Below are positions 1-7,942 of a stretch of 44,059 nucleotides of DNA, one piece after another. The position numbers and the translations under genes were made by a program. The stretch comes from Asaia sp. W19 (GTDB taxonomy: Bacteria; Pseudomonadota; Alphaproteobacteria; Acetobacterales; Acetobacteraceae): assembly GCF_003994335.1 (NCBI RefSeq), contig NZ_PNQZ01000054.1, forward strand, positions 1 through 44,059, given 5' to 3'. Numbering within the stretch: the stretch's first letter is position 1; each line of letters opens with the position of its first letter. The notes under the pieces are model-generated. The model had not been told where the DNA came from and did not search any database. It saw only the letters and a list, made by a program, of their open reading frames with translations.

Positions 1-26
1 CCTATAGAATAGACATCTCTTTTCCG

Positions 27-58
27 CTACTTCCGATGATTTCTATTATCGGAAGTAG
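27..58. repeat. Dispersed hairpin element, copy 1 (5' part outside window)
   Basis: An 11-bp perfect inverted repeat (arms 27-37 and 48-58, CTACTTCCGAT / ATCGGAAGTAG) encloses a 10-nt loop. The same stem and loop length recur at 8256-8287 with identical arms and, diverged, at 24053-24080. The sequence CTCAGAGGCA follows at 103-112, as it also does after the 8.2 kb copy (8325-8334). The rest of 1-272 holds no gene I can support. Function unknown; a REP-like or non-autonomous element, or an RNA hairpin, are options. Confidence 0.6.
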
Positions 59-272
59 GTGTAATGGACAGAAAACGGCCGCGGATGTGCTTGTAAGCAT
101 GCCTCAGAGGCAGGGTTTGGCTATGCCACAGATTACCTCCGCGCTTACACGGCCGCGCTCAACGAAGGATGTCAGCTTTCGCCTTCTTTCCGGACACTAA
201 ACATGCCGGCACAGGTTCCTCGAAGCGGACGTCAGACACAGCCGATCGTTCGCATCGATCTGTTTGTCACTT

Positions 273-911
273 TCATCCCAGTCGTAACTCCGGGCACAAA
301 GTCCGTAAGATAAGCACGGCTGCCAACGTCAGCATGACGCAACCTACGATCGCATCGAGTATGCGCCAGGCGAACGGACGCGCAAAAATCGGTCGCAACA
401 GACGACTGCCGTAGCCGAGGGATGCAAACCATACCACGCTCGCGGACGCGGCGCCGACGATGAAGAGCGGGCGTTGTCCGGACGGTTCGGCCGCCCCAGC
501 CGCTCCCATCAGGAGCACCGTATCGAGATATACGTGCGGGTTGAGGAACGTGAATGCCGCCAGCATAGCCAATACCCGCGCACGCGGGATTGGGGGCGTC
601 TCGCCTGCGATCATGCGTCGGGGTGTGCGCATCCGGCGCAGTGCCGCAAGGCCGTACCAGGCCAGAAACGCGCTACCGCCGAACGCCAGAACCCGTTCGA
701 GCGGCGGAACAGCGCCCAGAAAAGTCCCAAGACCGCTGACGCCTAGCGTTATTAGCAAGGCGTCGGCAAGGCTGCAGAACAGGACGACCAGGGTGACATA
801 CTCGCCCTTCAAACCTTGCTGAAGGACGAACAGATTTTGCGCGCCGATCGCCATGATCAGCGCGGCCGACAGACAGAAACCGGAAAAGACTGGAAGCAGC
901 AGAGGCATCAT
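273..911 (-). CDS. argO: LysE/ArgO-type amino acid exporter
   Basis: Inner-membrane exporter of the LysE/RhtB superfamily, 212 residues, the usual length. It has the typical N-terminal hydrophobic helix with the AIGAQNLFVLQQGL signature (about residues 22-35), a polar loop after TM3 rich in Arg (RRMRTPRRM, about 92-100), and further hydrophobic helices to the C terminus. The family exports basic amino acids such as lysine and arginine. It is divergent from an ArgP-type LysR regulator with about 57-75 bp between them, the standard exporter/regulator arrangement, so induction by intracellular basic amino acids through that regulator is likely. The start is ATG at 911; an adjacent ATG at 908 is equally possible. 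The exact substrate is inferred. Confidence 0.88.
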   Translation of the reverse strand: MMPLLLPVFSGFCLSAALIMAIGAQNLFVLQQGLKGEYVTLVVLFCSLADALLITLGVSGLGTFLGAVPPLERVLAFGGSAFLAWYGLAALRRMRTPRRMIAGETPPIPRARVLAMLAAFTFLNPHVYLDTVLLMGAAGAAEPSGQRPLFIVGAASASVVWFASLGYGSRLLRPIFARPFAWRILDAIVGCVMLTLAAVLILRTLCPELRLG

Positions 912-966
912 TCCTGAGGGAGGTATCAGCCAAGCACTCGAAAGGAAAACTTGTTTTCTTTCATCA

Positions 967-985
967 GATGAAGCAACGCTTCATC
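967..985. promoter_or_regulatory. Perfect inverted repeat abutting the argP start
   Basis: GATGAAGC-AAC-GCTTCATC (967-985) is a perfect 8-bp inverted repeat with a 3-nt spacer ending one base before the ATG at 986. It lies in the argO/argP divergent region. It could be a regulator binding site or, in the mRNA, a hairpin that limits initiation of argP. Function is inferred. Confidence 0.4.
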
Positions 986-1891
986 ATGCTCGATTATCCG
1001 TCGCTTGCGGCTGTCGCCGCCGTCATTCGCGAAGGCACGTTCGAACGCGCTGCAGCTGTTCTCGGCCATACGCCTTCCGCGGTTTCGCAACGTGTGCGCG
1101 GTCTGGAAGAGCGTCTTGGTGCGATCCTCATCCAACGCGGGCAGCCATGTCAGCCGACCGCACTGGGCCGGAAGCTGTGCGATCATGTCGACCGCGTGCG
1201 CCTGTTGGAACAGGATCTCGGCCCCGCTCTGGGGCACGGCGGCGGCAGCCTGTCTGGCGGCGTTGCCACCATTGCGATCGCCGTCAACGCGGACAGCATG
1301 GCAACATGGTTTGCCAAAGCCGCCGCCGATTTTACGCATCAGACTACGGTCGCACTTGATTTCAGGCTGGATGATGAAGCGCATACAGCCGATCGCCTGC
1401 GCTCCGGCGAAGTGCTGGCCGCCGTCAGTTCCAATCCTGCTCCCATTCCAGGATGCAAGATCATCGAATTAGGCACGCTACGCTATGCCGCCTGCGCCAG
1501 CCCGGCCTTCATGGCGCATCATTTCAGTCAGGAATTCAGTATTGAAAGGTTGGCGGCAGCGCCATCCTTGCGTTTCGATCGACGCGACGGACTACAGGCC
1601 CGCTGGCTACGCGAAACCCATGGAACCGAGCCGGGCAAGGTGATTCATTGGGTGCCGTCCACCCAGGGGTTCCTTGACCTCGGGCTCGCCGGCGTCGGCT
1701 GGGGGATGCATCCGATCAAGTTGGTCAGGGAACACCTGACGGCGGGACGGCTGGTCGAACTGCCGCCGGGCATCAGGATTGGGGTGGCGCTTTACTGGAC
1801 TGTCGCCCGACTACATGCCGATACCCTGATCCGTCTAACGCAGGCCGTGCAACGTGCCGCTGCTACGGAACTACAGGCGCATGATGGGTGA
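986..1891 (+). CDS. argP: LysR-family regulator, ArgP/LysG type
   Basis: DNA-binding activator of the adjacent LysE-type exporter. The N-terminal winged HTH is clear (IREGTFERAAAVLG then SAVSQRVRGLEERLG, about residues 12-45) and matches the ArgP/IciA/LysG subgroup, which senses basic amino acids; the C-terminal two thirds is the effector-binding domain. I chose ATG 986 (MLDYPSLAAV), which aligns with the start of ArgP proteins. An in-frame ATG at 968 would add six residues and place the start inside the inverted repeat at 967-985. No strong ribosome binding site is visible for either start. Regulation of the divergent exporter is inferred from position and family. Confidence 0.85.
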   Translation: MLDYPSLAAVAAVIREGTFERAAAVLGHTPSAVSQRVRGLEERLGAILIQRGQPCQPTALGRKLCDHVDRVRLLEQDLGPALGHGGGSLSGGVATIAIAVNADSMATWFAKAAADFTHQTTVALDFRLDDEAHTADRLRSGEVLAAVSSNPAPIPGCKIIELGTLRYAACASPAFMAHHFSQEFSIERLAAAPSLRFDRRDGLQARWLRETHGTEPGKVIHWVPSTQGFLDLGLAGVGWGMHPIKLVREHLTAGRLVELPPGIRIGVALYWTVARLHADTLIRLTQAVQRAAATELQAHDG

Positions 1892-2002
1892 TTGTCCCCC
1901 TCCCCACAGCTGGGTCATGGAGGCCGGAAGCCGTTCCGGCCCGCGCAATAATGAAAACGACGATCCAACGCGTCTTTGAAACGAGAGGATATCGCCGCGA
2001 TC

Positions 2003-2423
2003 ATGCCCAAAACCCTGGTCCTGCCGGGTGCCGCTGGAAGCGCCACATTCTGGCGACCGGTCGCGTCCCACGCCGGACTGGAGGGCCTATTCTTCGCCTG
2101 GCCCGGTCTGGGTCACGAGCCGCCTCAGGGCGATATCCGTTCGATCGACGATCTGGTCGATACGGTCGGCGCCCATATCACGGAGCCGGTCGACATCGTG
2201 GCGCAGTCGATGGGCGGCTTTATCGCGCTGCGTCTGGCATTGGCGTTTCCGCATCTGGTCCGGCGCCTGGTCCTGACGACCACGTCCGGGGGCGTGCCGG
2301 TCGCGGATCTGGGCGGCTGCCCCTGGCGTGATGATTATGCGCGCACATTTCCGAATGCCGCGCTGTGGATCGCCGATCCCGTCAGCGATCTCTCTGCCCG
2401 GCTTCCAGCGGTTACACAGCCTC
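2003..2423 (+). pseudogene. Alpha/beta hydrolase, 3' end lost at IS insertion
   Basis: The N-terminal half of an alpha/beta-hydrolase: start MPKTLVLPGAAGS, oxyanion-type LPG motif, nucleophile elbow AQSMGG (GxSxG type) near residue 70, followed by a typical LALAFPHLVRRLVL helix-strand. Family members run to about 230-270 residues, and this reading frame enters the IS terminal repeat at 2424 and stops at 2440, after roughly 140 native codons. The catalytic Asp and His of the C-terminal half are therefore missing. ATG 2003 is preceded by GAGAGGA at 1983-1989; a TTG at 1976 is an alternative. The remainder of the gene is not found on the other side of the IS. Confidence 0.75.
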
Positions 2424-2486
2424 TGACGTGCTCCGCTTGAATGTGACCGTTTTGAAGTAGAGTCCGATCGAGAAGGATACGGACGA

Positions 2487-2753
2487 ATGAAGCGCAGTCG
2501 ATTTTCGGAAGAGCAGATCATAGGCATCCTGAAGGAGCAGGAGGCGGGTCTGAAAGTTGCGGATCTGTGCCGCAAGCATGGGATCAGCGATGCGACTTTT
2601 TACAAATGAAAGACCCGTTACGGTGGGCTTGAGGTTTCCGAGGCAAAACGGCTCAGGACGCTGGAGGATGAGAACGGTCGCCTCAAACGACTTCTGGCGG
2701 ATGCCATGCTGGACAATGCGGCGCTAAAGGAACTCGTTGGAAAAAAGTGGTGA
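2487..2753 (+). pseudogene. IS3-family OrfA with internal TGA
   Basis: Encodes the small DNA-binding subunit of the transposase, 88 codons: an HTH of HTH_Tnp_1 type (FSEEQIIGILKEQEAG, KVADLCRKHGISDATFYK), then the coiled zipper (EAKRLRTLEDENGRLKRLLAD). Codon 41 (2607-2609) is TGA where homologues have Trp in the FYKWK sequence, which is a one-base TGG to TGA change. The frame continues open to TGA 2751. Its 3' end overlaps orfB (2747), as is normal for this family, where a frameshift makes the OrfAB fusion. Inactive unless the stop is suppressed. Confidence 0.8.
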
Positions 2754-3637
2754 CGCCTGCCGACAAACGGCAGGCGGTCCGACACATCCGGGAAGTTTTC
2801 GCCCTGAGCGAGCGGCGTGCGTGTGCACTGGTGGGTGTGGCTCGCCGCGTTTTTCGCTACGCCTCTACGTGGCCTGACGATGCGGCCCTACGCCAACGTC
2901 TGCGCGCCCTGGCGGCCGAGCGTCGCCGGTTTGGCTATCGGCGGCTGGGTTATATTCTGGCGCGGGAGGGCCTTGCTCCCAACCACAAGAAGCTGTTGCG
3001 GATCTATCGGGAAGAAGGCCTGCAAGTCCGTGCACGGGGCGGCCGGAAACGGGCGCTGGGAACGCGGGCGCCGATGACGCTTCCCCAGGCCGCCGGTCAG
3101 CGGTGGAGCCTGGATTTTGTTTCAGATGCGCTCATCTGCGGTCGTCGGTTTCGCATTTTGGCGGTCATTGATGATTTCAGTCGGTAATGCCTGTGTCTGG
3201 TGGCCGACACGTCCTTGTCCGGCGGACGAGTTGCGCGGGAATTGAACGCGCTGGTCATGAAGCGCGGCAAGCCCCTCATGATCGTCAGCGACAATGGAAC
3301 GGAGTTCACCTCACATGCCATTCTGAAATGGACCGAGACGACATGCCTCGAATGGCACTTCATCGCGCCCGGCAAGCCGCAGCAGAACGGATATGTCGAG
3401 AGCTTCAACGGGCGATTGCGCGATGAATGCCTCAACGAGACCCTTTTCACCTCCCTGGCGCAGGCCAGAGAGATCGTCGCTGCCTGGCAACACGATTACA
3501 ACACCGTGCGCCCACACTCGCAGCTCGGAGGCAACACACCCGATCAGATCGCCAGGCAACGCTCCTGGGGGCATGCCCCCAGGAGCGTTGCCATCACATC
3601 ACCATCAGCCCATAACAGAAGGGAACTCTCCTTTTGA
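2747..3637 (+). pseudogene. IS3-family OrfB (DDE transposase) with internal TAA
   Basis: Contains the IS3 OrfB catalytic domain: HTH_21-like region (RRFGYRRLGYIL), first Asp in WSLDFVSD, second Asp in IVSDNGTEF, Glu in [18 protein letters not shown], and the usual tail ([12 protein letters not shown]). An in-frame TAA at 3185-3187 replaces a Glu codon after DDFSR, splitting the core between the first and second catalytic Asp. The frame is otherwise intact to TGA 3635-3637. Together with the stop in orfA this shows the copy has decayed by point mutation. Confidence 0.8.
3555..3592. repeat. Perfect 38-bp palindrome at the 3' end of orfB
   Basis: The bases 3555-3592 read the same on both strands without a mismatch; arms begin GGCAACGCTCCTGG and the centre is GCATGC. 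It lies in the last codons of the transposase, about 70 bp inside the right IS end. It could act as a transcription terminator or as a fold that limits read-through, though no T run follows. Confidence 0.7.
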
Positions 3638-3660
3638 GCGGATACACAAAGGGGAGCACG

Positions 3661-4173
3661 TCAGCCGCCCCAGCTCTTAAGCAACAATTCAACGTCGCCA
3701 TTCTTAATTTCGATCGGATGCGAGATCATCCAGAACTTGTTGGAGCGGGAGTCTCGCTGATCGCTCTGGTAGGGACAGTCGGCGAACAGCTGATCGGCGA
3801 TTCCTTGGCTAAAGACGCCGGCAGCGACCTGAGCAGCGAAGCGCGACCGAACATTATTGAGAGTCGATGAGTAGATGCCGTCTTGCAGGAGGACGTCAGT
3901 CTCGTCATTTGTCATTCGCGTATAGTGCCAGGCACGGATCGTGCGTGCCTCCATGAGCCGAGCAATGTGCTCCATCGCCCGGAGGAATTCGCCCGCATAG
4001 GGGTTCTCTGGGTAGGGCATTGTCCGGTCAGAGGCCTCGCGTTCGAGCTATTGGCGACGAGAGGTGAGCAGATAGTCATGAATAACGTCACCATGGGAAT
4101 CGAGGTTGCCGCTCAATTCGGCATTGAACGTCTCGACACTCCACACGTCAATGATATCCTCGTGCTCACCCAT
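3661..4173 (-). pseudogene. Hypothetical protein, amber-interrupted and truncated by IS
   Basis: A single reading frame starts at ATG 4173 (MGEHEDIIDVWSVETFNAE), meets TAG at 4048-4050 after 41 codons, and continues in the same frame through LEREASDRT, MPYPENPYAGEF and AWHYTRMTNDETDVL to KSWGG. Its final stop TGA (3661-3663) is the terminal three bases of the IS, so the native 3' end is gone. The continuity across TAG suggests one gene with a nonsense mutation. Alternatively the part from ATG 4020, which has GAGG at a suitable distance, is translated separately as 119 residues. Function unrecognised. It lies 43 bp behind the AAA ATPase on the same strand, so it was probably a co-transcribed partner. 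Confidence 0.6.
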
Positions 4174-4216
4174 GTTGATCCATCACCTTACAGGCAACTT
4201 TCAAGATGTTCGCCGT

Positions 4217-6553
4217 TTAACAGCCTCCCACGATCGCGATCGTCCGCTGAGCATAAGTCCGCACCTCGTCTTCGACGAACGTAGTGTTTGGGTCGTGATG
4301 GAACGGCGCTGTATAATTGTTGATGTCGTCCAGATCACTATATTGTGGCGTCAATGGATGGGCTGTGTCTGCTCGAATGATTGCCAGCATATCACCTAAC
4401 CACTTTCCCTCGAGAATCTGATTGGGGAAGCGGTAGCGAATATACTTTTCCAGCAATGGCCGCATCACCGTTCTCATGTCACGCGCATCGCCGCTGCGCC
4501 CTTCGGCAAACTCCTGCAGCCGCATGTGATCGTGCAGATAGCCTTCTTTGACCTCGCACTCGATGTCCCAGGGCTCGATCGACGAACCGCCCGCGCTGGC
4601 CGAGATCTGGAGCGGCGTGCATGTCGCGCCGTGAATCATGCCGCGCACGGCATCTAGGAAGAACTTGTCATGGCTGAGTAGGATGACTTGCGCTGCCTTT
4701 CCCGGCTCGCCTGTCCGCCCAATCTCCCTCGCAGTCATCGCCCTGCGGAAGTCATCAAGGCTGGTGAAGGGATCATCGAACACGACGATTTTGTTCGCGA
4801 TGTCGGGATCGCGTTTGAGTTGGGACAGGAAGAAGGCGAGCGCGAAGGTGTTTTTGTCGCCGGCGCTCATTGTGGTGTCGAAGCCAGGATCATCGGCGTT
4901 GGCCTTCGTCACATCGATATCGCTGGTATCAAAGCGCAGGCAGTAGGTGGATTGCGGCACCTTGCCGACATAATTTTTGCCACATTGTGCGAGGCGGAAG
5001 CTGGCGCCGAACGACGCTAGAAACCGATTGATATCGGCCTCATAGGCGCCAAGAATCGTTTCGTCGTAGGTGTCGAGGGCGGCTTTCTTCGCATCTTTCG
5101 CATCAATGAGGGCCTTCTTGTCGTTCAGTAGAGTGGCATAGTTGGACGCCAAACCGAGCACCGGTGCCGAGTGCCGCTTCTTTATCGCTTGAAGGTTGGC
5201 GAGCGTCGCTTCAGCGCTGGTCTTGTTCGCTACGGCATTGGCATCCTTCACTTCCTGGATAAGGCGATTTGCCTGGGCGAGCGTCGCCACGTTAGCGTCC
5301 AACTCCACACTCGTCGCCGACCAAGTGGCTTGCGCCTCAATGAAGGCGATGGATGATTCTATCGGCTCGAGCGGCGCGGCCTCCTTCGCCGCCAGCATCG
5401 CCTTGGCCGCATCGAACAGGGCTTTGACCTCGCCGCTAATACGATCGGCGCTGCCGGACCCAACATAGCCATGGTTGCAATAGGCCTTCCAAAACTCGGC
5501 ATCGTTCGAGGCCTGCGTAAAGCTCTGCTCGACCCTGAGCGCTGTCGTCAACGACAGCGCTCCGCTAAGCGCGGTGCTCATGCTGGTAATGGCAACCTTA
5601 TGCGCTGCATAGGCCTCGCTGAAATATCCGTGATAGGCGTCGATCAGGTTGTTGCCGTCGAGCGGTGTCGCGCAAAAAGGGCAGCGATCGCTGACGATGT
5701 GCGACAGACCCTGCGACAACCACGTCTCGCCGCCGTTGCGAAAATTATGGTGGGCGAGTTGTTGCTGAATCCGTTCCGCCGCATCGGCAGCAATCCCATC
5801 GACACCTTTGGCCAACAGATCGAGAAACCCGTCAGGCAAGGTAGGCAGCGCCAGCACGCTTAAGGTGTTGCGCGACGCGATCGTCGCACCATCATTGATC
5901 GCCTTTAGCGCTTTCGTCGCCTTGTCGATTCTGTCGTCGATGTTGGCATCCGCTGCGAGCTCCAGAAATGCTTCCAGCTTCATGCCGGCGGGCAAGTGCT
6001 GCTCCAGAACCTTCTTTTCAGATTTGATCTCTGATTGTTTCATGGTTGCATCGGTATCGAGCCGATCCACCTCCTCGGCCAAGGCGACGCCTGCGGGACC
6101 GACGACAATGCGATAGAAATTACGACGATGCTCGACATCGATCTGATCACCGCCGTGAATATTGTCGGTGACGAATTGCTGATCAAAAATATGGATGCCG
6201 GACTGAGTGGCAGTCCAGGCGCCTCCTGAAAATCGAACCGGACCACTATCAAATAGGAGTCCGATCTCAGGTTCCGATGTAGCCAAAAAGGTCTTTCGGC
6301 GTTGGATGAGCTTGGGCTCGTTGCGTTGGAGCGAGCGTAGAACTGCGCACAAGGTTGTCTTGCCGCGTCCATTACCACCATAGATTAGGGTAAAGCGGCC
6401 ATATTCACCACCGGTGATGCGCGCGGCCCTGTACCGGCCGACATTCCTGATCGTCGTGATTTTCTTCAGAAACACGCCCCGAGCCCCTTCGATCTGTAGT
6501 TCTTTACCGGCCTCATTCGCTCCACGCCAGCATTGGGAACCAGAGTAAAGCAT
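4217..6553 (-). CDS. AAA_13-family ATPase, PrrC/RloC-like with zinc-hook motif
   Basis: An ABC/SMC-type ATPase of 778 residues. Visible elements in order: Walker A GGNGRGKT (59-66), long helical coiled-coil arms, a CPFC motif (291-294) of zinc-hook type between the arms, an ABC signature MSAGDKNTFALAFFL (about 562-576), Walker B IVVFDDPFTSLDD (589-601), and H-loop LLSHD (625-629). A C-terminal region of about 130 residues contains RPLLEKYIRYRFP and PFHHDPN. Related PrrC and RloC proteins are anticodon nucleases used in phage defence, but I cannot show a nuclease active site here. The start may be GTG 6475 (VFLKKITTIRNVG), preceded by GAAGGGG, as the 26 residues before it look unlike the family. 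Neighbours are a broken co-directional gene downstream and an HNH protein upstream. Confidence 0.8.
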   Translation of the reverse strand: MLYSGSQCWRGANEAGKELQIEGARGVFLKKITTIRNVGRYRAARITGGEYGRFTLIYGGNGRGKTTLCAVLRSLQRNEPKLIQRRKTFLATSEPEIGLLFDSGPVRFSGGAWTATQSGIHIFDQQFVTDNIHGGDQIDVEHRRNFYRIVVGPAGVALAEEVDRLDTDATMKQSEIKSEKKVLEQHLPAGMKLEAFLELAADANIDDRIDKATKALKAINDGATIASRNTLSVLALPTLPDGFLDLLAKGVDGIAADAAERIQQQLAHHNFRNGGETWLSQGLSHIVSDRCPFCATPLDGNNLIDAYHGYFSEAYAAHKVAITSMSTALSGALSLTTALRVEQSFTQASNDAEFWKAYCNHGYVGSGSADRISGEVKALFDAAKAMLAAKEAAPLEPIESSIAFIEAQATWSATSVELDANVATLAQANRLIQEVKDANAVANKTSAEATLANLQAIKKRHSAPVLGLASNYATLLNDKKALIDAKDAKKAALDTYDETILGAYEADINRFLASFGASFRLAQCGKNYVGKVPQSTYCLRFDTSDIDVTKANADDPGFDTTMSAGDKNTFALAFFLSQLKRDPDIANKIVVFDDPFTSLDDFRRAMTAREIGRTGEPGKAAQVILLSHDKFFLDAVRGMIHGATCTPLQISASAGGSSIEPWDIECEVKEGYLHDHMRLQEFAEGRSGDARDMRTVMRPLLEKYIRYRFPNQILEGKWLGDMLAIIRADTAHPLTPQYSDLDDINNYTAPFHHDPNTTFVEDEVRTYAQRTIAIVGGC

Positions 6554-6946
6554 AGTGTAGTGATGTGCCAGATTGGTTATGGATTAGATGGAGTTCGAAC
6601 ACTTACACTGAATCAATTGACTGACGCCTGGCCGGTTCATGAGCTCATATCGCCTTTCAAAACATCTCACGGGTTATTTGAACAACCGGAATGGGATGAA
6701 AGCCTTCGGGGGGCGTCAGTGTGCATGTCCGGTTTTACCAATCGCCCTATACAAAGCCCACCTTCCGTTTACCCTCCAAAACTACCCGTCTGTTTTACGA
6801 GATGCGACACAACAGGTGGTAGTCGCTTTCGACTTGGCCACTTACAGTTCCCAAATATGGCCTGACAGAGGTTTTTCGCTCGTGCGTTACCGGGTTGAGT
6901 GGCAATTGCGACCCGGCAGCTAATATGCGTCCAAAGCAATAGTCGA
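6554..6946. other. Intergenic, no supported gene
   Basis: This 393-bp stretch lies between the AAA ATPase and the HNH gene. Its short open frames show no domain or credible ribosome binding site. It should contain the ATPase promoter on the minus strand and separates the two genes into different transcription units. Confidence 0.5.
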
Positions 6947-7942
6947 TCAGGCTTTTGGTTGACCTTTTCCAATCGTCAAATCGCGAGTGCTCCGGTCATC
7001 GTAGAACTGACGTAGCCCAGGATAGGGCATCGGTGCTGCTGCTTCTGTCGGGGAATAGCGCGGTACAAGTTCTTCTCCGCACTGTACGATCAGGTGACCT
7101 TCTGCCAAGCGGAAATTATGTGCGAGATGCCGACGGATTTCATCGCAAACTAAGTTCGCTGCACGCGTCAATTCAAGCATTAGGTCGCTAACCAAACGGA
7201 CATGGAAGTAGTACCGCTCCAGAAGCTCTGCGTAGAGCGACTGATCCCATTGTCTGATCTTGTAGAACTTTTCAGTCCAGAGTTCGGCACCTGCGCCATG
7301 TGGTTGTAGGTGCTCTTGCAGAATTTCCTTAAAGTCCGCCAACACTCGGCGGAAATTGTCAAAAGCGATTTCGAGTGAAGGATAGCGATTTGGCCAGACG
7401 CGTCCGAGCAGCCACCGGTTTAGCGCTGTGAGATCATCATAAATATTTACCCGAATGCGCGGCTGCCCAAACTCAAGCACCCGGCCACTCCATGCTAACC
7501 ATTCGTCAAGATGTGCAAGTTTAACCCATTCGTCGACATAGCCGGCATAGACAGTGTCATCGTGCATCTTGGCCTTATCGAGTCCAAGCGACTGCTCTAC
7601 CCAAGTCTCGTGTTCCACCTTCAACTTTTTCAGGCGGTCGACTGTCCAGACTGCCTCATTGTCATCAATGATCTTATGATGGACGTTACAGAGTAGGGTG
7701 AGGTTTGCGTAACGATTTCGGTCTTCGACTGACATCGTTGGATCGCTGCGTGGTCCGCCGTCCTTCTCAGCAACAATGTGGCAATTCTCGCCGACGAGTG
7801 TGGGATCGTCGGTCTCGCTGATATCTTCGACGAGTTGTCGGCGGCATTCGGGCATTGAGCAACGTGCGGCCGCCCTGCCCCACAATATTTTCTGAGTCTT
7901 TAGGCTGACGGTCACAAATAAATTTCCCGATGCGTTTGGCAT
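6947..7942 (-). CDS. HNH endonuclease-domain protein
   Basis: A 331-residue protein with an N-terminal HNH nuclease domain: C28-x4-C33, H55 in ENCHIVAEKDGGPR, N80 in NRYANLTLLC, and C85-x2-HH (88-89) in LLCNVHHKIID. The four Cys/His positions fit a structural zinc with the HNH metal-dependent active site. The remaining 230 residues are mostly helical with no family I recognise. HNH proteins of this layout occur as restriction-type or abortive-infection effectors. The gene sits upstream of the AAA_13 ATPase on the same strand but is 393 bp away, so partnership is a guess. ATG 7942 has no obvious ribosome binding site. Confidence 0.75.
   Translation of the reverse strand: MPNASGNLFVTVSLKTQKILWGRAAARCSMPECRRQLVEDISETDDPTLVGENCHIVAEKDGGPRSDPTMSVEDRNRYANLTLLCNVHHKIIDDNEAVWTVDRLKKLKVEHETWVEQSLGLDKAKMHDDTVYAGYVDEWVKLAHLDEWLAWSGRVLEFGQPRIRVNIYDDLTALNRWLLGRVWPNRYPSLEIAFDNFRRVLADFKEILQEHLQPHGAGAELWTEKFYKIRQWDQSLYAELLERYYFHVRLVSDLMLELTRAANLVCDEIRRHLAHNFRLAEGHLIVQCGEELVPRYSPTEAAAPMPYPGLRQFYDDRSTRDLTIGKGQPKA

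Larger units (their letters stand above)
2424..3663 (+). mobile_element. IS3-family insertion sequence (1240 bp, inactive)
   Basis: The ends are the inverted repeat TGACGTGCTCC (2424-2434; complement at 3653-3663), with weaker matching for about 30 bp further inward. Inside are the two overlapping frames of an IS3-type transposase: orfA with HTH and leucine-zipper features, and orfB with the DDE integrase core. OrfA length and start (MKRSRFSEEQIIGIL) suggest the IS407-like subgroup. Both frames carry one in-frame stop codon, so the copy should not transpose by itself. The bases just outside the ends (..CCTC and GCCG..) do not form a 3-4 bp direct repeat, as they would after a simple insertion. 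Confidence 0.85.

Noticed and set aside
273..933. Plus-strand and alternate-frame open frames over argO (for example 460-822)
   Set aside because: They are shadows of the LysE-type gene without domains or ribosome binding sites.
2607..2609. In-frame TGA in orfA as a selenocysteine or recoded codon
   Set aside because: The position is a conserved Trp in IS3-family OrfA, no SECIS-like hairpin follows, and orfB has an independent TAA; ordinary decay explains both.
4217..7942. Septu defence system (PtuA ATPase plus PtuB HNH)
   Set aside because: The ATPase is a long AAA_13 zinc-hook protein, the HNH protein is larger than PtuB and in the reverse order, and the genes are 393 bp apart.
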